Shown here piece by piece: positions 12,555-23,603 of a DNA stretch of 64,000 nt; the stretch's first letter is position 1; the number at the start of each line of letters is the position of its first letter. Under the pieces are notes generated by a model. That model was not told the DNA's origin, searched no databases, and worked only from the letters and a program-made list of their open reading frames with translations. The translations under genes were made by a program, and so were the position numbers. Source of the DNA: Kingdonia uniflora (taxonomy: Eukaryota; Streptophyta; Magnoliopsida; Ranunculales; Circaeasteraceae); NCBI GenBank assembly GCA_014058105.1, contig JACGCM010002552.1:1-64000 (forward strand). The letters run 5' to 3'.

Positions 12555-12732
12555 ATTGTGTCGATTTCGACAATACTTTAGTGTATATGGTTACTTACAA
12601 TGTAAAATATTGTCGATTTTCGACAATTGTAGTAGTATATTTTCAATTATGCATTTGTAATATTGTCGAACCCGACAATATTACAATGGGTAGTTAGTTT
12701 TCTAGGTATATAATATTGTCGAAATCGACAAT
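12555..12732. repeat. Dyad cluster 6, between PMD and FAR1 genes
   Basis: Four dyads start at 12555, 12609, 12662 and 12715, with steps of 54, 53 and 53 bp. The first has two extra bases in the left arm, the second one extra T in the centre, the third one mismatch (CCGACAAT), and the fourth is perfect with centre AA. The cluster lies 3' of both convergent genes, so its position does not depend on a promoter. Confidence 0.9.
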
Positions 12733-13123
12733 TTAATGCAGTATTTTTAACAATATACAAATTCAAATAGGGTGGGGGTGCATAAAGCAACACAATCCCT
12801 AAACTGCAAATAATTCATTGATATTTTCTTCGTGAAATACAACATTGTTATTGTCCTAAATTTTAATTAGAAAGCAAATATAATGTTGAATCAGCGTACT
12901 AATTTCTCAATAACAATCAATACATATTTATTAGTCAATGAACGTGAACTTCTTCTGTTTTCCTAGATGTTGTGCTTGTCGGAATTTGAGTGCAACGGCT
13001 GAATAGATTCCTCATTATTGTTGTCTTCTACATGGAACAAATTATTGTAAATATGGAACACACTATAGAAAAATCACGCAGAAGGTGCCATTTATGCATA
13101 TTGTTGAATATATACTTACTTGA

Positions 13124-14508
13124 TTATGCTATCAGCGTTTTGAGAAGTGGGCATGTCCGTTTGTCATGGCTGTCTAGTACTCCACAACTTTTGCATGTTC
13201 TTTTATTTTTCATAACAACCTCTTCCATTCCCCCCTTCCATCTTGCCACTTTCTTGTGATCAATCTTCGCCCGACCTTTTGTTTGAACCACGAGAGGGTG
13301 CTAGCAATTGGACAATTTAAAAGTGTAATTGGATTGGAGTTATGCTAGCAATTATTATCAAATTCGACAATACTTCAATTGTAACTGGAGTAACAATTAT
13401 CGAATATTGTCGATTTCGACACTATTGATAATAAAAAATCGACAATATACTCCAGTTAACAACACTGTAACTCGAGCAATAAGTGTTCAAGTACTCATTT
13501 ACCTTGGGAATAGCCGCGGCCATAGCTGCATCTTGATCGGTGATAATTGACACATGTGTTTGTAGTTCATTGCCTTAAGCCAAGTATAGAACAACCATAG
13601 AAATGTGTTTTCTTGCTCATTTCTTAGCAGAGCACATCCGTATTGAATTGTTTGGTAGTGGTTGTTGATCCCTGCAAACGGAGCAAAGGACATCTTGTAC
13701 ACATTCGTCTGGTACGTAGTATCGAAGATGACGACATCTCCAAATGCCTCATATGCACACCTTGAACGTCCATCGATCCAAAAAAAATTCAGTGCTCGGT
13801 CCTCCTCATCTAATTCTATGTCAAAATAAAACATCGGATCTGTAGTTTATTTCTTCCTAAACCACTCCAACGCGGTTTGTGCATCTCCTATAACTAGTAG
13901 TTCTTTATTTACTTTGGCGTTGTGGTTGTAACAATCCCGTTTGCTAAAGGTTCTATCTGGGAATAATGCTAGGACTTTGCTGACCAGAATATTGTGGAGC
14001 TCAAATGCCGCTGTAAGATTTTTTGCTGCTTCAGGAAAGAATCTGTTAACCTTCATCCGATGCTGATTCTGTGGAGATACGAGTTTATGGTTATGGATAT
14101 CCGCGAAACTTGTGACCACATATTTGCCTATTTGGTATTCCAATTTATGTTCATTGTTGCTTTGCACCCACACTTATCAGATGATCTTCTGTTGCCAGCT
14201 ACGTCACTTCTCTCTGGAGTGCCAAGGTTTTTCTTTGAAAAGCCATTGCTCATACAACAAAAGTAGGCTCTGCCTATATCATCCGATCTCGGACGCTTAG
14301 TAGAATTACGTATCTTGGTAGAGAAACCCTGCCCTCTTCCATATCGTTTATACCACAGACGTGCATCCTCTACAGTATCAAAATGTTGACCCTCGTATGG
14401 GGCTTCTACCGAAAATGGGTCTACAATACGTTCATTTTCACACCTTTCTGGGGACTCCTCACTAATAACTTTCGACCAATTTTTATCAACGGAGTCTTCC
14501 ATTGTCAA
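13124..14508 (-). pseudogene. FAR1-like MULE transposase, disrupted
   Basis: The minus-strand frame begins at 14508. Residues of about 30-125 form the FAR1 DNA-binding domain (FDTVEDARLWYKRYGRGQGF, then CGCKA, then HNHKL). The MULE transposase domain follows, with FWIDGRSR, FGDVVIFDTTYQTN, FAPFAGINNH and a TDQDAAM stretch. A last exon (13300-13124) gives a C-terminal zinc knuckle CKSCGVLDSHDKRTCPLL. I see four kinds of damage: a frameshift near 14145, an in-frame TAA just upstream of 13834, a second frameshift near 13550, and loss of the rest of the transposase core plus the SWIM zinc finger between 13503 and 13300. The 202-bp intron 13502-13301 joins what remains. Family members are normally 600-850 residues. 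No active transposase could be made. FAR1/FHY3 relatives act in the nucleus as DNA-binding proteins. Confidence 0.85.
13354..13446. repeat. Dyad cluster 7, FAR1 intron
   Basis: Two dyads start at 13354 (left arm decayed to ATTATCAA) and 13406 (last bases changed), 52 bp apart. A right half-site ends at 13446. All three lie inside the 202-bp intron of the FAR1-like gene, so both convergent genes carry the motif in introns. Confidence 0.8.
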
Positions 14509-14788
14509 TCTGACTGAGAAGTTTACACATAAAAGAAATGATTGTGAGTTGTAAGTAAAGTAATTGGGGAGATCAAAATATCATAAACCAAACACAATTT
14601 AAGTCCAACGCATGTTAATTTCATAATTACATCACATACTACAAAAGGCAGAATACAAGATGTAAACAATCACACACAAAAACCTGTTGTACCATACAAA
14701 ATTTATTCATCACTTGCTGAATACTACAGCTACTTCATTACATGTACCTGCCAACAACATTACAACCAGAATACCTAATCAGCAAATC

Positions 14789-15091
14789 CTAAACTGCACC
14801 GACAGAACTGGAGCCTTCCTTCCTAACCAATTCCCTGGCCCGGGCAACAAGAGCTGCTCTCCTCGCCATTGGATGCAGGATGACCATCTGCATCTGACAA
14901 TGCAAATGGAAATCTTCCCTCCACAACGCCGTCTCAGCCTCGCACATTCCTTCGTAGCTCACCTCACGCGGCGGCAATGGTGGACCGTTCAAATTAACTG
15001 AACTAAAATAACGCATCACTAGTTCGTCATACAACTGCTTAATACGGCGAGAAGCAGCCTCCCGAATACTCTGAGACCTCGTCTTCACCAT
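14789..15091 (-). CDS. Small intact ORF of the MULE (100 residues), unknown function
   Basis: A complete 100-codon minus-strand frame, ATG at 15091 and TAG at 14789. The product is basic at the N-terminus (MVKTRSQSIREAASRRIKQL) and predicted mostly helical, with a PPLPPRE segment near residue 37 and an arginine/alanine-rich helix near residues 75-92. I do not recognise the family. It lies about 280 bp upstream of the FAR1-like start on the same strand, and dyads at 15115-15293 begin 24 bp upstream of its ATG, mirroring the arrangement before the PMD gene. It is the only undamaged frame in the element. Alternatives are an independent accessory gene (compare vanB/vanC of VANDAL elements) or a first exon. 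Confidence 0.5.
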   Translation of the reverse strand: MVKTRSQSIREAASRRIKQLYDELVMRYFSSVNLNGPPLPPREVSYEGMCEAETALWREDFHLHCQMQMVILHPMARRAALVARARELVRKEGSSSVGAV

Positions 15092-15114
15092 CTCCGTTGA
15101 CTCTGCACAGTAAT

Positions 15115-15293
15115 ATTATCGAGTTCGACAATTCAGATATTGTGTCTCCAACAGTCATATATAATATTCTCGAGTTCGACAATTTAGTTACTATGAATAT
15201 TACATTTATATGCAATATTGTCGAGTTCAACAATTATTTAGTACTACTTCAGTGTAATGCAAATAATTTGACTAAATTGTTGAATTCGAATGG
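15115..15293. repeat. Dyad cluster 8, upstream of the small ORF
   Basis: Dyads start at 15115, 15166 and 15217 (steps 51 and 51), all with centre GT and each with one change in the left or right arm. A left-arm remnant starts at 15276. The cluster sits just upstream of the minus-strand ORF at 15091, in a probable promoter position. Its members are less perfect than those in clusters 2-5. Confidence 0.85.
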
Positions 15294-15579
15294 GACCCAC
15301 CAACAGGTAATCAATCAAAGAAAAATTATACAGGAGATTACAGTCTTTTAATAAATTTCACAGGGATTAAGTGGGGGGGATACCATTATTCTAACAAATT
15401 TCACAACATACAAGTGTACTACTGGCGAGTAAGGGTCAGAAAGTACCTGTCGAGTAAGTGCACTATCAGCAAGGGTGTTGGAGTTCTTTGGAGATATCAA
15501 TTTCACCTCTAATGGCAGAATCGCTTCCCTTTCTCAACTGAAATCTCACCTCTAATGGCAGAAATTGCAAGCAAGATTG

Positions 15580-15660
15580 TGTGATATGAGAGAGAGAGTA
15601 TGTGTGTGATATGAGAGAGTGTGTGTGTGTGTGATATGAGAGAGAGAGAGAGACTTGACT
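15580..15660. repeat. GA/GT-rich simple repeats near the MULE right end
   Basis: Interrupted GAGAGA and GTGTGT runs with a recurring GTGATATGAGAGAG unit. A similar GAGA-rich stretch precedes the related end sequence at 415-640. In both places it lies 100-300 bp inside the putative terminus. Confidence 0.7.
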
Positions 15661-16247
15661 GATATGAGTGATGGGTTGTTCGAATTTTAAATTTTTTTGA
15701 GAAGAGAGGGAAATGTGAGTGACGGCTAGAGAGAGTGGGGCAGGTAGGACCCATAATTTTCGACCTCATTTCCCTTATAGAAAATCCCAAATTTTGAGAG
15801 CCACTCATCTAATAGAGATGAGTGTTTGTGGTTGAGTGAGACTTGAGTGTCTCTAAATCCGCCCCCTTACTTCTTACTCTTACCATAATAAATATTTTGT
15901 GATTCCGGGAAGGTCAATTATTTACCAGAATGATCCAGGTTCATAACTTTTCACTATTTGCCCCTGGGGCACGTGAGAACCATGCCAACCCACATGCTGC
16001 GTAAAGCGAGTGGCCCTGCTGGTGGCATGTGCTTGCTCCTTGTCTTCTTCCAAAATTTTCTACATGTTTTTAACCAATTATAACTTATGCCAAAATTTTA
16101 GGAGGCTTTTAAAACACAATTAATATTATCAGATTTGTCATAATGTTTCAACCTGTAATACCAATAATAATATTAATATCATTAAGAATTACATATTCAT
16201 TAACCATAATATAAGGCCACACATAGAGATAGAGATCAGAGAGAAAC

Positions 16248-17285
16248 ATGGGAGAAGAACTGAAAAACTTAGCAAAAGTATGGTTTATAGTTTTTGCATC
16301 CCTTTGTTATGTTTACTTCATAGTCTCAAAGATCTCAAAACACAGACTCAGACTCCTCAGTCTTGCACCCATTGTTGCCCTCTTCACTATACTCCCTCTC
16401 TACATCTCATCGATACATCTCTGCGGTCTCACCGCCTTCTTCGTAACTTGGCTATGCAGCTTCAAACTACTCCTCTTTGCTTTCAATCAAGGTCCATTAT
16501 CATCATCACCATTACCATCTCTCCTACATTTCATTTCCATTGCTTGCCTCCCCATCAAACTCCAAAGTCAAACTTCGTCGAACCAAATTACACAAAAGGG
16601 CCTCAAGTCTCCTTTAAATTACGCGATAAAGGCCTTACTATTAGCCATAGTTATCCATATTTATGACTATAAGCCATACCTTCACCAAGATGCAATCCTA
16701 GCACTTTATTGTTGTCACATGTATTTTTCTGCTGAAATTTTACTTGCCATGTCCACTGCACCGGCGAGGGCTGTATTTGGGTTCGAGATCGAGCCACATT
16801 TTAATGAACCGTATCTATCAACCTCTTTACAAGACTTTTGGGGGAAAAGATGGAACCTTATGGTCCCTAGTATTTTGCGCCCTACCGTGTACAATCCTAT
16901 TAGGTATATTTCCAATGGTATTTTGGGTAAGCAATGTGCGCAACTTTTAGGCGTGGTTGGGACGTTTGTTGTATCAGGGCTAATGCACGAGTTGATTTAC
17001 TTCTATTTCACGCGGGTGAAGCCTACTTGGGAGGTGACATGGTTTTTTGTGCTTCAAGGGTTTTGCTTGGCGTTAGAAATTGTTGTCAAGAAGGCGGTTT
17101 CTGACAAGTGGAGGCTGCACCGGGTGGTTTCCGGGGTTTTGACTATTGGATTTGTGGTGATCACTGGTTTCTGGCTATTCTTTCCTCAGCTGGTACGTAA
17201 TGGAGTGGATGTTGTAGTCATAGAAGAGTATGGTACATTATGGAGGTATATACAAGATAATGTATCATGGTGTTTTCGAACGTAA
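16248..17285 (+). CDS. Wax synthase (long-chain-alcohol O-fatty-acyltransferase), copy 1
   Basis: An intact single-exon gene of 345 codons. It is a membrane-bound O-acyltransferase of the plant wax-synthase family, which joins acyl-CoA to fatty alcohols in the ER to make wax esters. Visible features are an MGEELKNLAKVW start, several hydrophobic helices, the family stretch DFWGKRWNLMVPSILRPTVY near residue 195, the catalytic-type histidine in SGLMHEL near residue 247, and a C-terminal FFPQLVR segment. The start is supported by the paralogue at 41546, which begins with the same MGEE and is almost the same length. A TATA-like AATATAAGG lies about 40 bp upstream. The length is normal for the family (about 340-350). 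Substrate preference cannot be told from sequence, and some relatives act on sterols or triterpenes. Confidence 0.93.
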   Translation: MGEELKNLAKVWFIVFASLCYVYFIVSKISKHRLRLLSLAPIVALFTILPLYISSIHLCGLTAFFVTWLCSFKLLLFAFNQGPLSSSPLPSLLHFISIACLPIKLQSQTSSNQITQKGLKSPLNYAIKALLLAIVIHIYDYKPYLHQDAILALYCCHMYFSAEILLAMSTAPARAVFGFEIEPHFNEPYLSTSLQDFWGKRWNLMVPSILRPTVYNPIRYISNGILGKQCAQLLGVVGTFVVSGLMHELIYFYFTRVKPTWEVTWFFVLQGFCLALEIVVKKAVSDKWRLHRVVSGVLTIGFVVITGFWLFFPQLVRNGVDVVVIEEYGTLWRYIQDNVSWCFRT

Positions 17286-18894
17286 TTTGGGCAATTATGC
17301 TTTGTACCTGATGTAAGAGTTTTCAAGTATAATCAAGTTGAAAATCTGATTTGTGTTTCATTTAATTTGAGCGATTAAACTTATGTTTCCAATGAGAAAA
17401 AAAAATATGTCTGTGTGTATTTAATTGTAGAAGTGAACATCAAAATCAATATCAATGGTCGCCTAATATGGGTTTTTGGTCAACTGGGATTTTCAAATTT
17501 GAAGATTCGTAAGAAAATCACGTTGTATTTGAGAGTTAGGGAAACTAGGGTTTCAACTAAACAAATCAACTTACCTTGAATTAAAATCACTAATTAGAAA
17601 CAAATAACCTTGAATCAAAATCAACTACTTATAAACAATAACCTAGACCTCGCATTTTATAGATCACAAGGGGATTAGAATTATGAACCCTAATTCTAAT
17701 TGAAATAGAATTCTACCTGGGAAACTGTTATTGAAATAGAATTCTACCTGAGAAACTGTTAATAACCTAGGCTGGGCCTCTCCTACAGGCTTTAAGCTAA
17801 AACATAAAATATATAAAACATTAAATAACATAGGTCACACGGAGGTAGACGACCTTATGAGTGATGATTCACATCAATACATATATACCAGATATAACAG
17901 ATCCATGCTTTCTTATTGCACTGTCTATATGGATGTACGTATTGGAGGATCACAACCACTGTCTATATGGAGCCCGGAGGTGACGGGTTTGTGTAATGAA
18001 ACTGTTTCTGTTTCTAGTGGGGAAGAAACAAGTTTGCATGCATGATTTGGCATTTTGATTATACTTTCTTCTTCTTCTTTTTGTATATGCTTTGAAAAGC
18101 AATGTGATTGGCTATTTGTTCAATTCAATGATGCTATTGAGTTCGTAACTCCCCAATTGGTGATGTTAGTCTATTTTGAAGTTACCAAACGAATAAAGGG
18201 AATGTTTTAACGATAGACAGAGTTAAAAGTAGAAGATGTCACATAAAAAATGTCCATACATACATCCATCACACTTTTCCCTCATCTTCATATTCTCCTC
18301 CTCTCATTCGGCGAGTTTCATCGTCGGGGTAACTACTAAAATGCCATATCATTTGGCAATTGAAATGATTCCTCTTGTATTGAACCGAGTCTCACATTCA
18401 AAAAGACTAGTCAATTTCTTATGACCGTGTCAACTGTCAACAACAACGTGAGTACTGTCTCTCTCTCTCTCTCTCTGATTGCTGCTTTTGTGAGATAATT
18501 AAATTAAGAATAATTAAGGTGAAATTGAATAGTTAGGATTTCTCGCAGATATCAAATCAGTAAGGAGAAATGAAGTCTGAGATTTATCAGGTGAAAACTT
18601 TATCCAAATACATGTTTGTTTTTTCAGTTATTTTTTGGTGTGATTATTATATGTCTGTTTTACATGAATGCAATGTACGGTTATTATTTGCGTGTTGTTA
18701 GGGTATTATTTGGGTGTGGGTTTGCTTGAGAACTTTGATGTTAATAGTTATTTCTTCAAACAGATGCAACTTGGATTCACTAAGAACTCGAAGAAGAAAG
18801 TACATTTTGAGGTGTCTTCGCCTCGTGTTTAAGATGTACCCCATTTGTCTTGTGGTAATGTCCACCACATTTATGAAGTCTGTTTTCACAGAAT
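17286..18894. other. Intergenic, no gene seen
   Basis: Between the first wax synthase and the first recognised EDM2-like exon. A direct repeat of about 30 bp (GAAATAGAATTCTACCTG followed by GAAACTGTTA) occurs at 17703-17760. A CT microsatellite lies at 18454-18475. An EDM2 gene would be expected to have exons for a BAH-like N-terminal region here, and I find none. The transcription start of the EDM2-like gene probably lies in the last few hundred bases. Confidence 0.5.
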
Positions 18895-19459
18895 ATGGAA
18901 ACTGGACTGGAAGCCAAAAAAATTAAATTTACAGTTGAAGATGATAAAGAGTGGGGAGATGAAAATGGTGATGAATTCGAGGAAGAGTCATATCTTTTTG
19001 ATTCTGTGTGTGCTATTTGTGATGATGGTGGTGAAATTTTATGGTATGTTTCTTGGTTTGCTTCTGTTTGTCATTATCTAGACTCAGTAACTTCCATATT
19101 TTGTAAGACACTAATTTCAGTTTTGAAGATTTTTTTGCTTTGATATTTATTACTACTACCCTAGGGCGGGCAACTCCCCTTTTTCAAACTTATTAAATTT
19201 ATTAAGATATAATTAGTGATACTTAAGTCAAAGAATTGAGCAAATAGGCACTTGCTCCCAAATTAATAGAGATGCTAGAAGTAACTTAGGACCAAAAGTT
19301 TAAACTACATTTAATATATGTTAATTAAGCCCCATTTATCAAGCCCCCGTGAAATTCTAATTAATCATACGACTACGTTAAATTCTTCTTTTATTGTTAT
19401 GTCATGGCAGATGTTGCTAAGTATATGATTCAGGAGTTATATTATAACATCTATTTGCA

Positions 19460-20005
19460 ATAATTCTTTGCATTATTAAAACATCGAAGGATGAAATTAA
19501 CCAAATTCATCCTTTTAGTTCTACCTATACCGACCTTAAGCCAATTCACCACTTCTATCTTACTCAGTCTGTTATCGAGATTTCCATTTGTGCATTGCAA
19601 CGCGATCAAGATAGTGTTCTTCAGCTGCGCTTTATCAAACTTACCCCTCATTTTAGGATCAACAACAATGTCAAAGTTACCCTTTTCAACTATTGGAGTA
19701 GCCTACTGGACGATATTTCTCTTCACCGCATCGGGAAGTTTTTCGATTGATTTTCTTGCACTTATGATCTCTAGAAGTAGGATTGCAAAACTATAGACGT
19801 CGCAGCTCTCTGATACATTGCCCTAATAGTGTAGTACTCCAGGGCTAAATATCCAAGTGTCCTCTTTACCCCTATGGTTAAGTGGATGACCCCTTCGGTT
19901 ATAAGCTTACCCAAATTCTGTGACTTTTGCTTTAAATTCGTAATTCAGGAGAATGTTGCTCTCCTTGATGTCTCGGTGCATGATATGAAGATTGGCCGCA
20001 TGGTG
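19460..20005 (-). pseudogene. Receptor-like kinase pseudogene, C-terminal part
   Basis: On the minus strand this reads as the C-terminal lobe of a plant serine/threonine kinase. It contains an HRDIK catalytic loop with ESNILL, a degraded DFG (EFG), a CDVYSFAILLLEIISARK block (subdomains IX-X), KRNIVQ, DPKMRGKFDKAQLKNTILIA and NRLSKIEVVNWLK. Stop codons and at least one frame change lie between the activation segment and subdomain IX. Its N-terminal part continues on the far side of the Copia element, at 24543-24352. The best family guess is a receptor-like cytoplasmic kinase; the subfamily is not certain. Confidence 0.75.
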
Positions 20006-20010
20006 CAAAT

Positions 20011-20640
20011 TGTTGAGAATTGAGGTAGCTAGTCTATCTTCTATGACAAGAATGAATCACGGAAATCATCATACAAGTAATAAACGAAACAAAGAACAAA
20101 ACAAGGACAAAGGATTTACCCGGAGAAGGGAATGGGAAAAGTCTTTCGGATGAAAAACCACTCCCCACGAACAATCCACTATAAATCAATAAGTTACAAT
20201 ACGATCTTTCGAGCTTCCTCAAAGCTTTAATGGAGTCTCTCCAACCCTAGTTCGCTTTAGAATTAAACTCACACAAGATTACTATAGAAACACACTAAGT
20301 ATCCCTTATATAGTTGGGAGGTTATTACATCAATTAGGACTCAAAAGACGGATCAAGGCAAGCCAACGTCTTCACTTCAATCTTCTAAAACTGTATTTAC
20401 GAAGTCTATTCGAACAAACTTCAAAGTCTATTCAAACAGAACGTGTTATGAAACTTCTATTTGAATAGACTCATAAGTCTATTCAATTAAAGCATGTTCT
20501 GTCTCTTCTGTTCGAATAGACCAAAGTTTATTCAAAGTCTATTCGAACAAAATCCATATTTTCTTTCCGTCTTCGATCCTCGCTCGTCCCACAAACTCTA
20601 ATTAACATTCACGAACATAATTCGAGTTCATTCCTCAACA
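20011..20640 (-). repeat. Copia 3' LTR (left copy)
   Basis: Pairs with 23604-24248. It carries many copies of a short motif of the GTCTATTCGAAC / GTCTATTCAA type between about 20400 and 20560. On the minus strand the copies would lie in the upstream (U3) part of the LTR. A TATA-like CTTATATAG occurs near 20305. Confidence 0.9.
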
Positions 20641-20721
20641 ATCTCCCACTTGAAATCGAATCTACCGTAACCCATATCCAGATCTCCAATTATGAATTGC
20701 TCGCGCTACTCAAACCTTCAA

Positions 20722-23558
20722 TCAAGCTGTACATGTCGTCAACTTCTGAAAAGGCACCGCGTTCGAAAACATATTGGCTGGATTCACATCAGTGTGAATT
20801 TTCACAAATTTTAACACACCGTCCTCAAGGAACGAGCGAATATAATGATATCGAATATCAATATGCTTGGTCCTAGAGTGAAAAGCCGCATTCTTTGCTA
20901 AGTGTATCGCGCTTTGACTATCGCTATACAACTTAGGAAGATGTTATTTACCGAGCTCTTTAATAAACTCTTTAGGCCAAACTATATCCTTATACGTTTT
21001 TGTAGCCGTAACATATTCTGCTTCCGTTGTAGAGACAAAACTACAATCTTCTGTAGCCTCGAAAACTATATAACCGCATCGCTTCCTAATGTAAATGCGA
21101 AACCACTAGTGCTCTTCCGCCTATCAATGTCACCCGTCATATCAGAATCAATGAAACTCTGTAACCATATATGAGAACCTCCATAACATAATGTCATATC
21201 TTGAGTCCCCTTTAGATACCAAAGTATCCATTTCACAACTCTCCAATGCTTCTTGCATTGATTACTCATATACCTACTAACAACTCCCACTGCTTGGACA
21301 ATATCTGGTCGCATAAAAATCATAGCGTAGATAAGGCTACTAATTGCTGATTAATAAGGAACCTTCTGCATCTCATCGCAATCCTTCTGCATCTTCGAAC
21401 AATACTGCTTTGACAATTTAAAGTAGCCTCCTAATGGTGCACTAACAACCTTCGAGCCATCCATATTAAACCGCTTAAGTACTTTGCTGATGTACTCAAT
21501 TTGAGATAACTTCAATTCTCACCGCTTTCTGTCTCGTGTAACACGCATATCAAGAACTTGTTTTGCAGCAACCAAGTCCTTCATAAAAAACTCCTGGGAC
21601 AACTGTTCCTTTAACTTGACAATCTCTCTCATGTCGACACTTGCTACCAATATATCATCTACATATAGAAGTAGAATGATATATGAGTTTCTCGTATTCT
21701 TGATAAAATAACAGTGATCCGTATTGCATTTCGAATAACCATTTCTAGGCATGAATTGATCAAACTTCAAATACCACTGCCTCGGCGCTTGTTTCAAACC
21801 ATATAAGCTCTTCGTGAGCCTCCACACTAGATCTTCTTTCCCTTTAACTAAATACCCTTCTGGCTGTTTCATATAAATTTCTTTATCAAAGTTACCGTGA
21901 AGAAATGTTGTCTTGACCAAAGCCGTTGAAGGCCCTATGTTAATCAAGTACGCTGCCGTACTAGCCCCATCCACCCAAAAACATTTCAGTAATCTCGTGT
22001 TGAGTCTCATACTCCTCACTCTTTCGTTTATGGTTCGGTTCATGTGTTCTGCAACACCATTTTGCTGTGGTGGTTCGGGAATAGTCTTTTGTCGCCTAAT
22101 CCCATTTGATGTGCAATAGTCTTCAGCTTTTTAGGTTTCCTTGATTTTCTGGTTATTTTAAAACTAACCTTCTTATTTATTTTGAAACTAACCTTCTTTT
22201 GTTTAGCAAGAACACGCGCTTCACAAAACTTTAGATTAACCTCATAAATACTCTATAGTTTTCCCTTAGTAACCATCATCTTCATCCCTTTCTCACTCAT
22301 GTGACCAAGCCGTTTGTGCCATGTACTTGTATCAATCCCCAGAGTGGTCGCACAAATAGTAGAAATTGTGCCTTGCGTTGTATTCAACGTTCTTTGTCTT
22401 AATCCCCGAGCTACTACCATAGCTCTTTTATGACCTTCAAGAAATTATCACCAAAGGTGCTTACATATTCATCATCATCCGAAAATTGGCTAACCGGGAT
22501 AAGGTTACGCCCCAATTTGGGCACAAGTCGCACATTCTTCAAAACCAACGTCGCCCCCGAAGGTAACTTCAACCTAACATTTCTCTTTCTAGTAATATTG
22601 CGCGCACTCTTATCTACGAGGAAGACCGTACCAAAGTCGCCTTTAACAATATTGGTTAGGAAACCTACGTTTGTAGTAGTATGGAATGAGGCACCCGAAT
22701 CAACTATCCATGACTCGTTAACATCTTCACACGAAAGAAGTAAAGCCTCGTCAGAACTAACCTCACACGAAAGGTTCATTGTATCTTTCTCCTCATCATT
22801 AACTTTCTTAGAAGAATTATAATCATGCCTGAAGTGGCCCTTCTTTCTACATGTTCAACACGCACCGGGCGGCTTAGACTTTCCCCTTGACTGTGAATGA
22901 CCCCTTCCTTTTTTTAGCCCCATTCTATAGTACCTCCATCTTTCCTCGACGTTCAATGCACTGCCGTTTGAACTCGAAGTGGGTTCAGATGATTTACGTC
23001 TATTCTCTTCACTCATAATCAACGAGATTATAGTGTCAAATTTAACTGCTTCCTTCCCCGATGAATTGCTCACAGCTGTAATAAACCTTTTTCAACTCTT
23101 GGGCATCTGCCCCAAAAGAACCCACGCTCTCACCTCCTCGGTAAAAGTAATTTTCACGGATTCAAGTTAAGCATGAATAGTATTGAACTCACTAATATGA
23201 GCTTGCACACTATCATTATCTTTTATCTTTAAAGTAAACAAGCGGCGTAAGAGATGCACCTTATTTGCCCGAACGGTTCCGAGTACATAGAGGATAAAGT
23301 CTCCATGAACTCCTTCGTTGTCCCAATTTTGGAGATCATATGTAGAATTTAAGATGATAGCGCCAACCTAACAGTTCCAAGCGCCTTGCGATCCAAGCGC
23401 ACCCACTTTGCAGTATCATGATTTGTCGGCTTCATCTTAATTTTACCCAGTGGTAAGTAAAGATCCTTCTGATAGAGATAATCTTTTATTTGCATCTTCC
23501 ACACTCTAAAATTTGAACCATTGAACTTTGCGATCTTTAATTTCTCTTCGTCGGCCAT
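20722..23558 (-). pseudogene. Copia gag-pol remnant
   Basis: Read on the minus strand from right to left. The Gag start is near 23558 (ADEEKLKIAKFNGSNF). A Gag/zinc-knuckle region follows at about 23070-22830, then a protease with WIVDSGASFHTT near 22690. The reverse transcriptase (22043-21519) has intact YVDDILVAS, and RNase H lies at 21323-20722 (SDMTGDIDRRKSTSGFAFTL). Most of the integrase is missing between about 22410 and 22043. Several stops and frame changes interrupt the frame, so the element is not autonomous. Confidence 0.85.
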
Positions 23559-23603
23559 CGCTATTCACCACACAAGCCCTAAAACAAGCGCTTTGATGCC
23601 AAT

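Larger units (their letters stand above)
6187..15857. mobile_element. Mutator-like element with PMD, FAR1 and small-ORF genes and phased palindromes
   Basis: The boundaries are inferred from the extent of the ATTGTCGA-NN-TCGACAAT dyads (first at 6187, last at about 15293) and from a right-end sequence (15738-15857) that recurs at 698-817. Inside are a plus-strand plant-mobile-domain/coiled-coil gene, a convergent minus-strand FAR1-type MULE transposase and a 100-codon minus-strand ORF upstream of the transposase. FAR1-related proteins descend from MULE transposases, and PMD proteins are a known transposon-associated plant family. I could not find a matching inverted left end or a target-site duplication, so the exact ends are uncertain. 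Frameshifts, stop codons and loss of the transposase C-terminal core mark this copy as non-autonomous. Confidence 0.65.

Noticed and set aside
6187..15293. Dyads as a CRISPR-like or centromeric satellite array
   Set aside because: The repeats are palindromic, irregularly clustered, interrupted by exons and confined to one transposon. There are no spacer or array features, and the organism is a plant.
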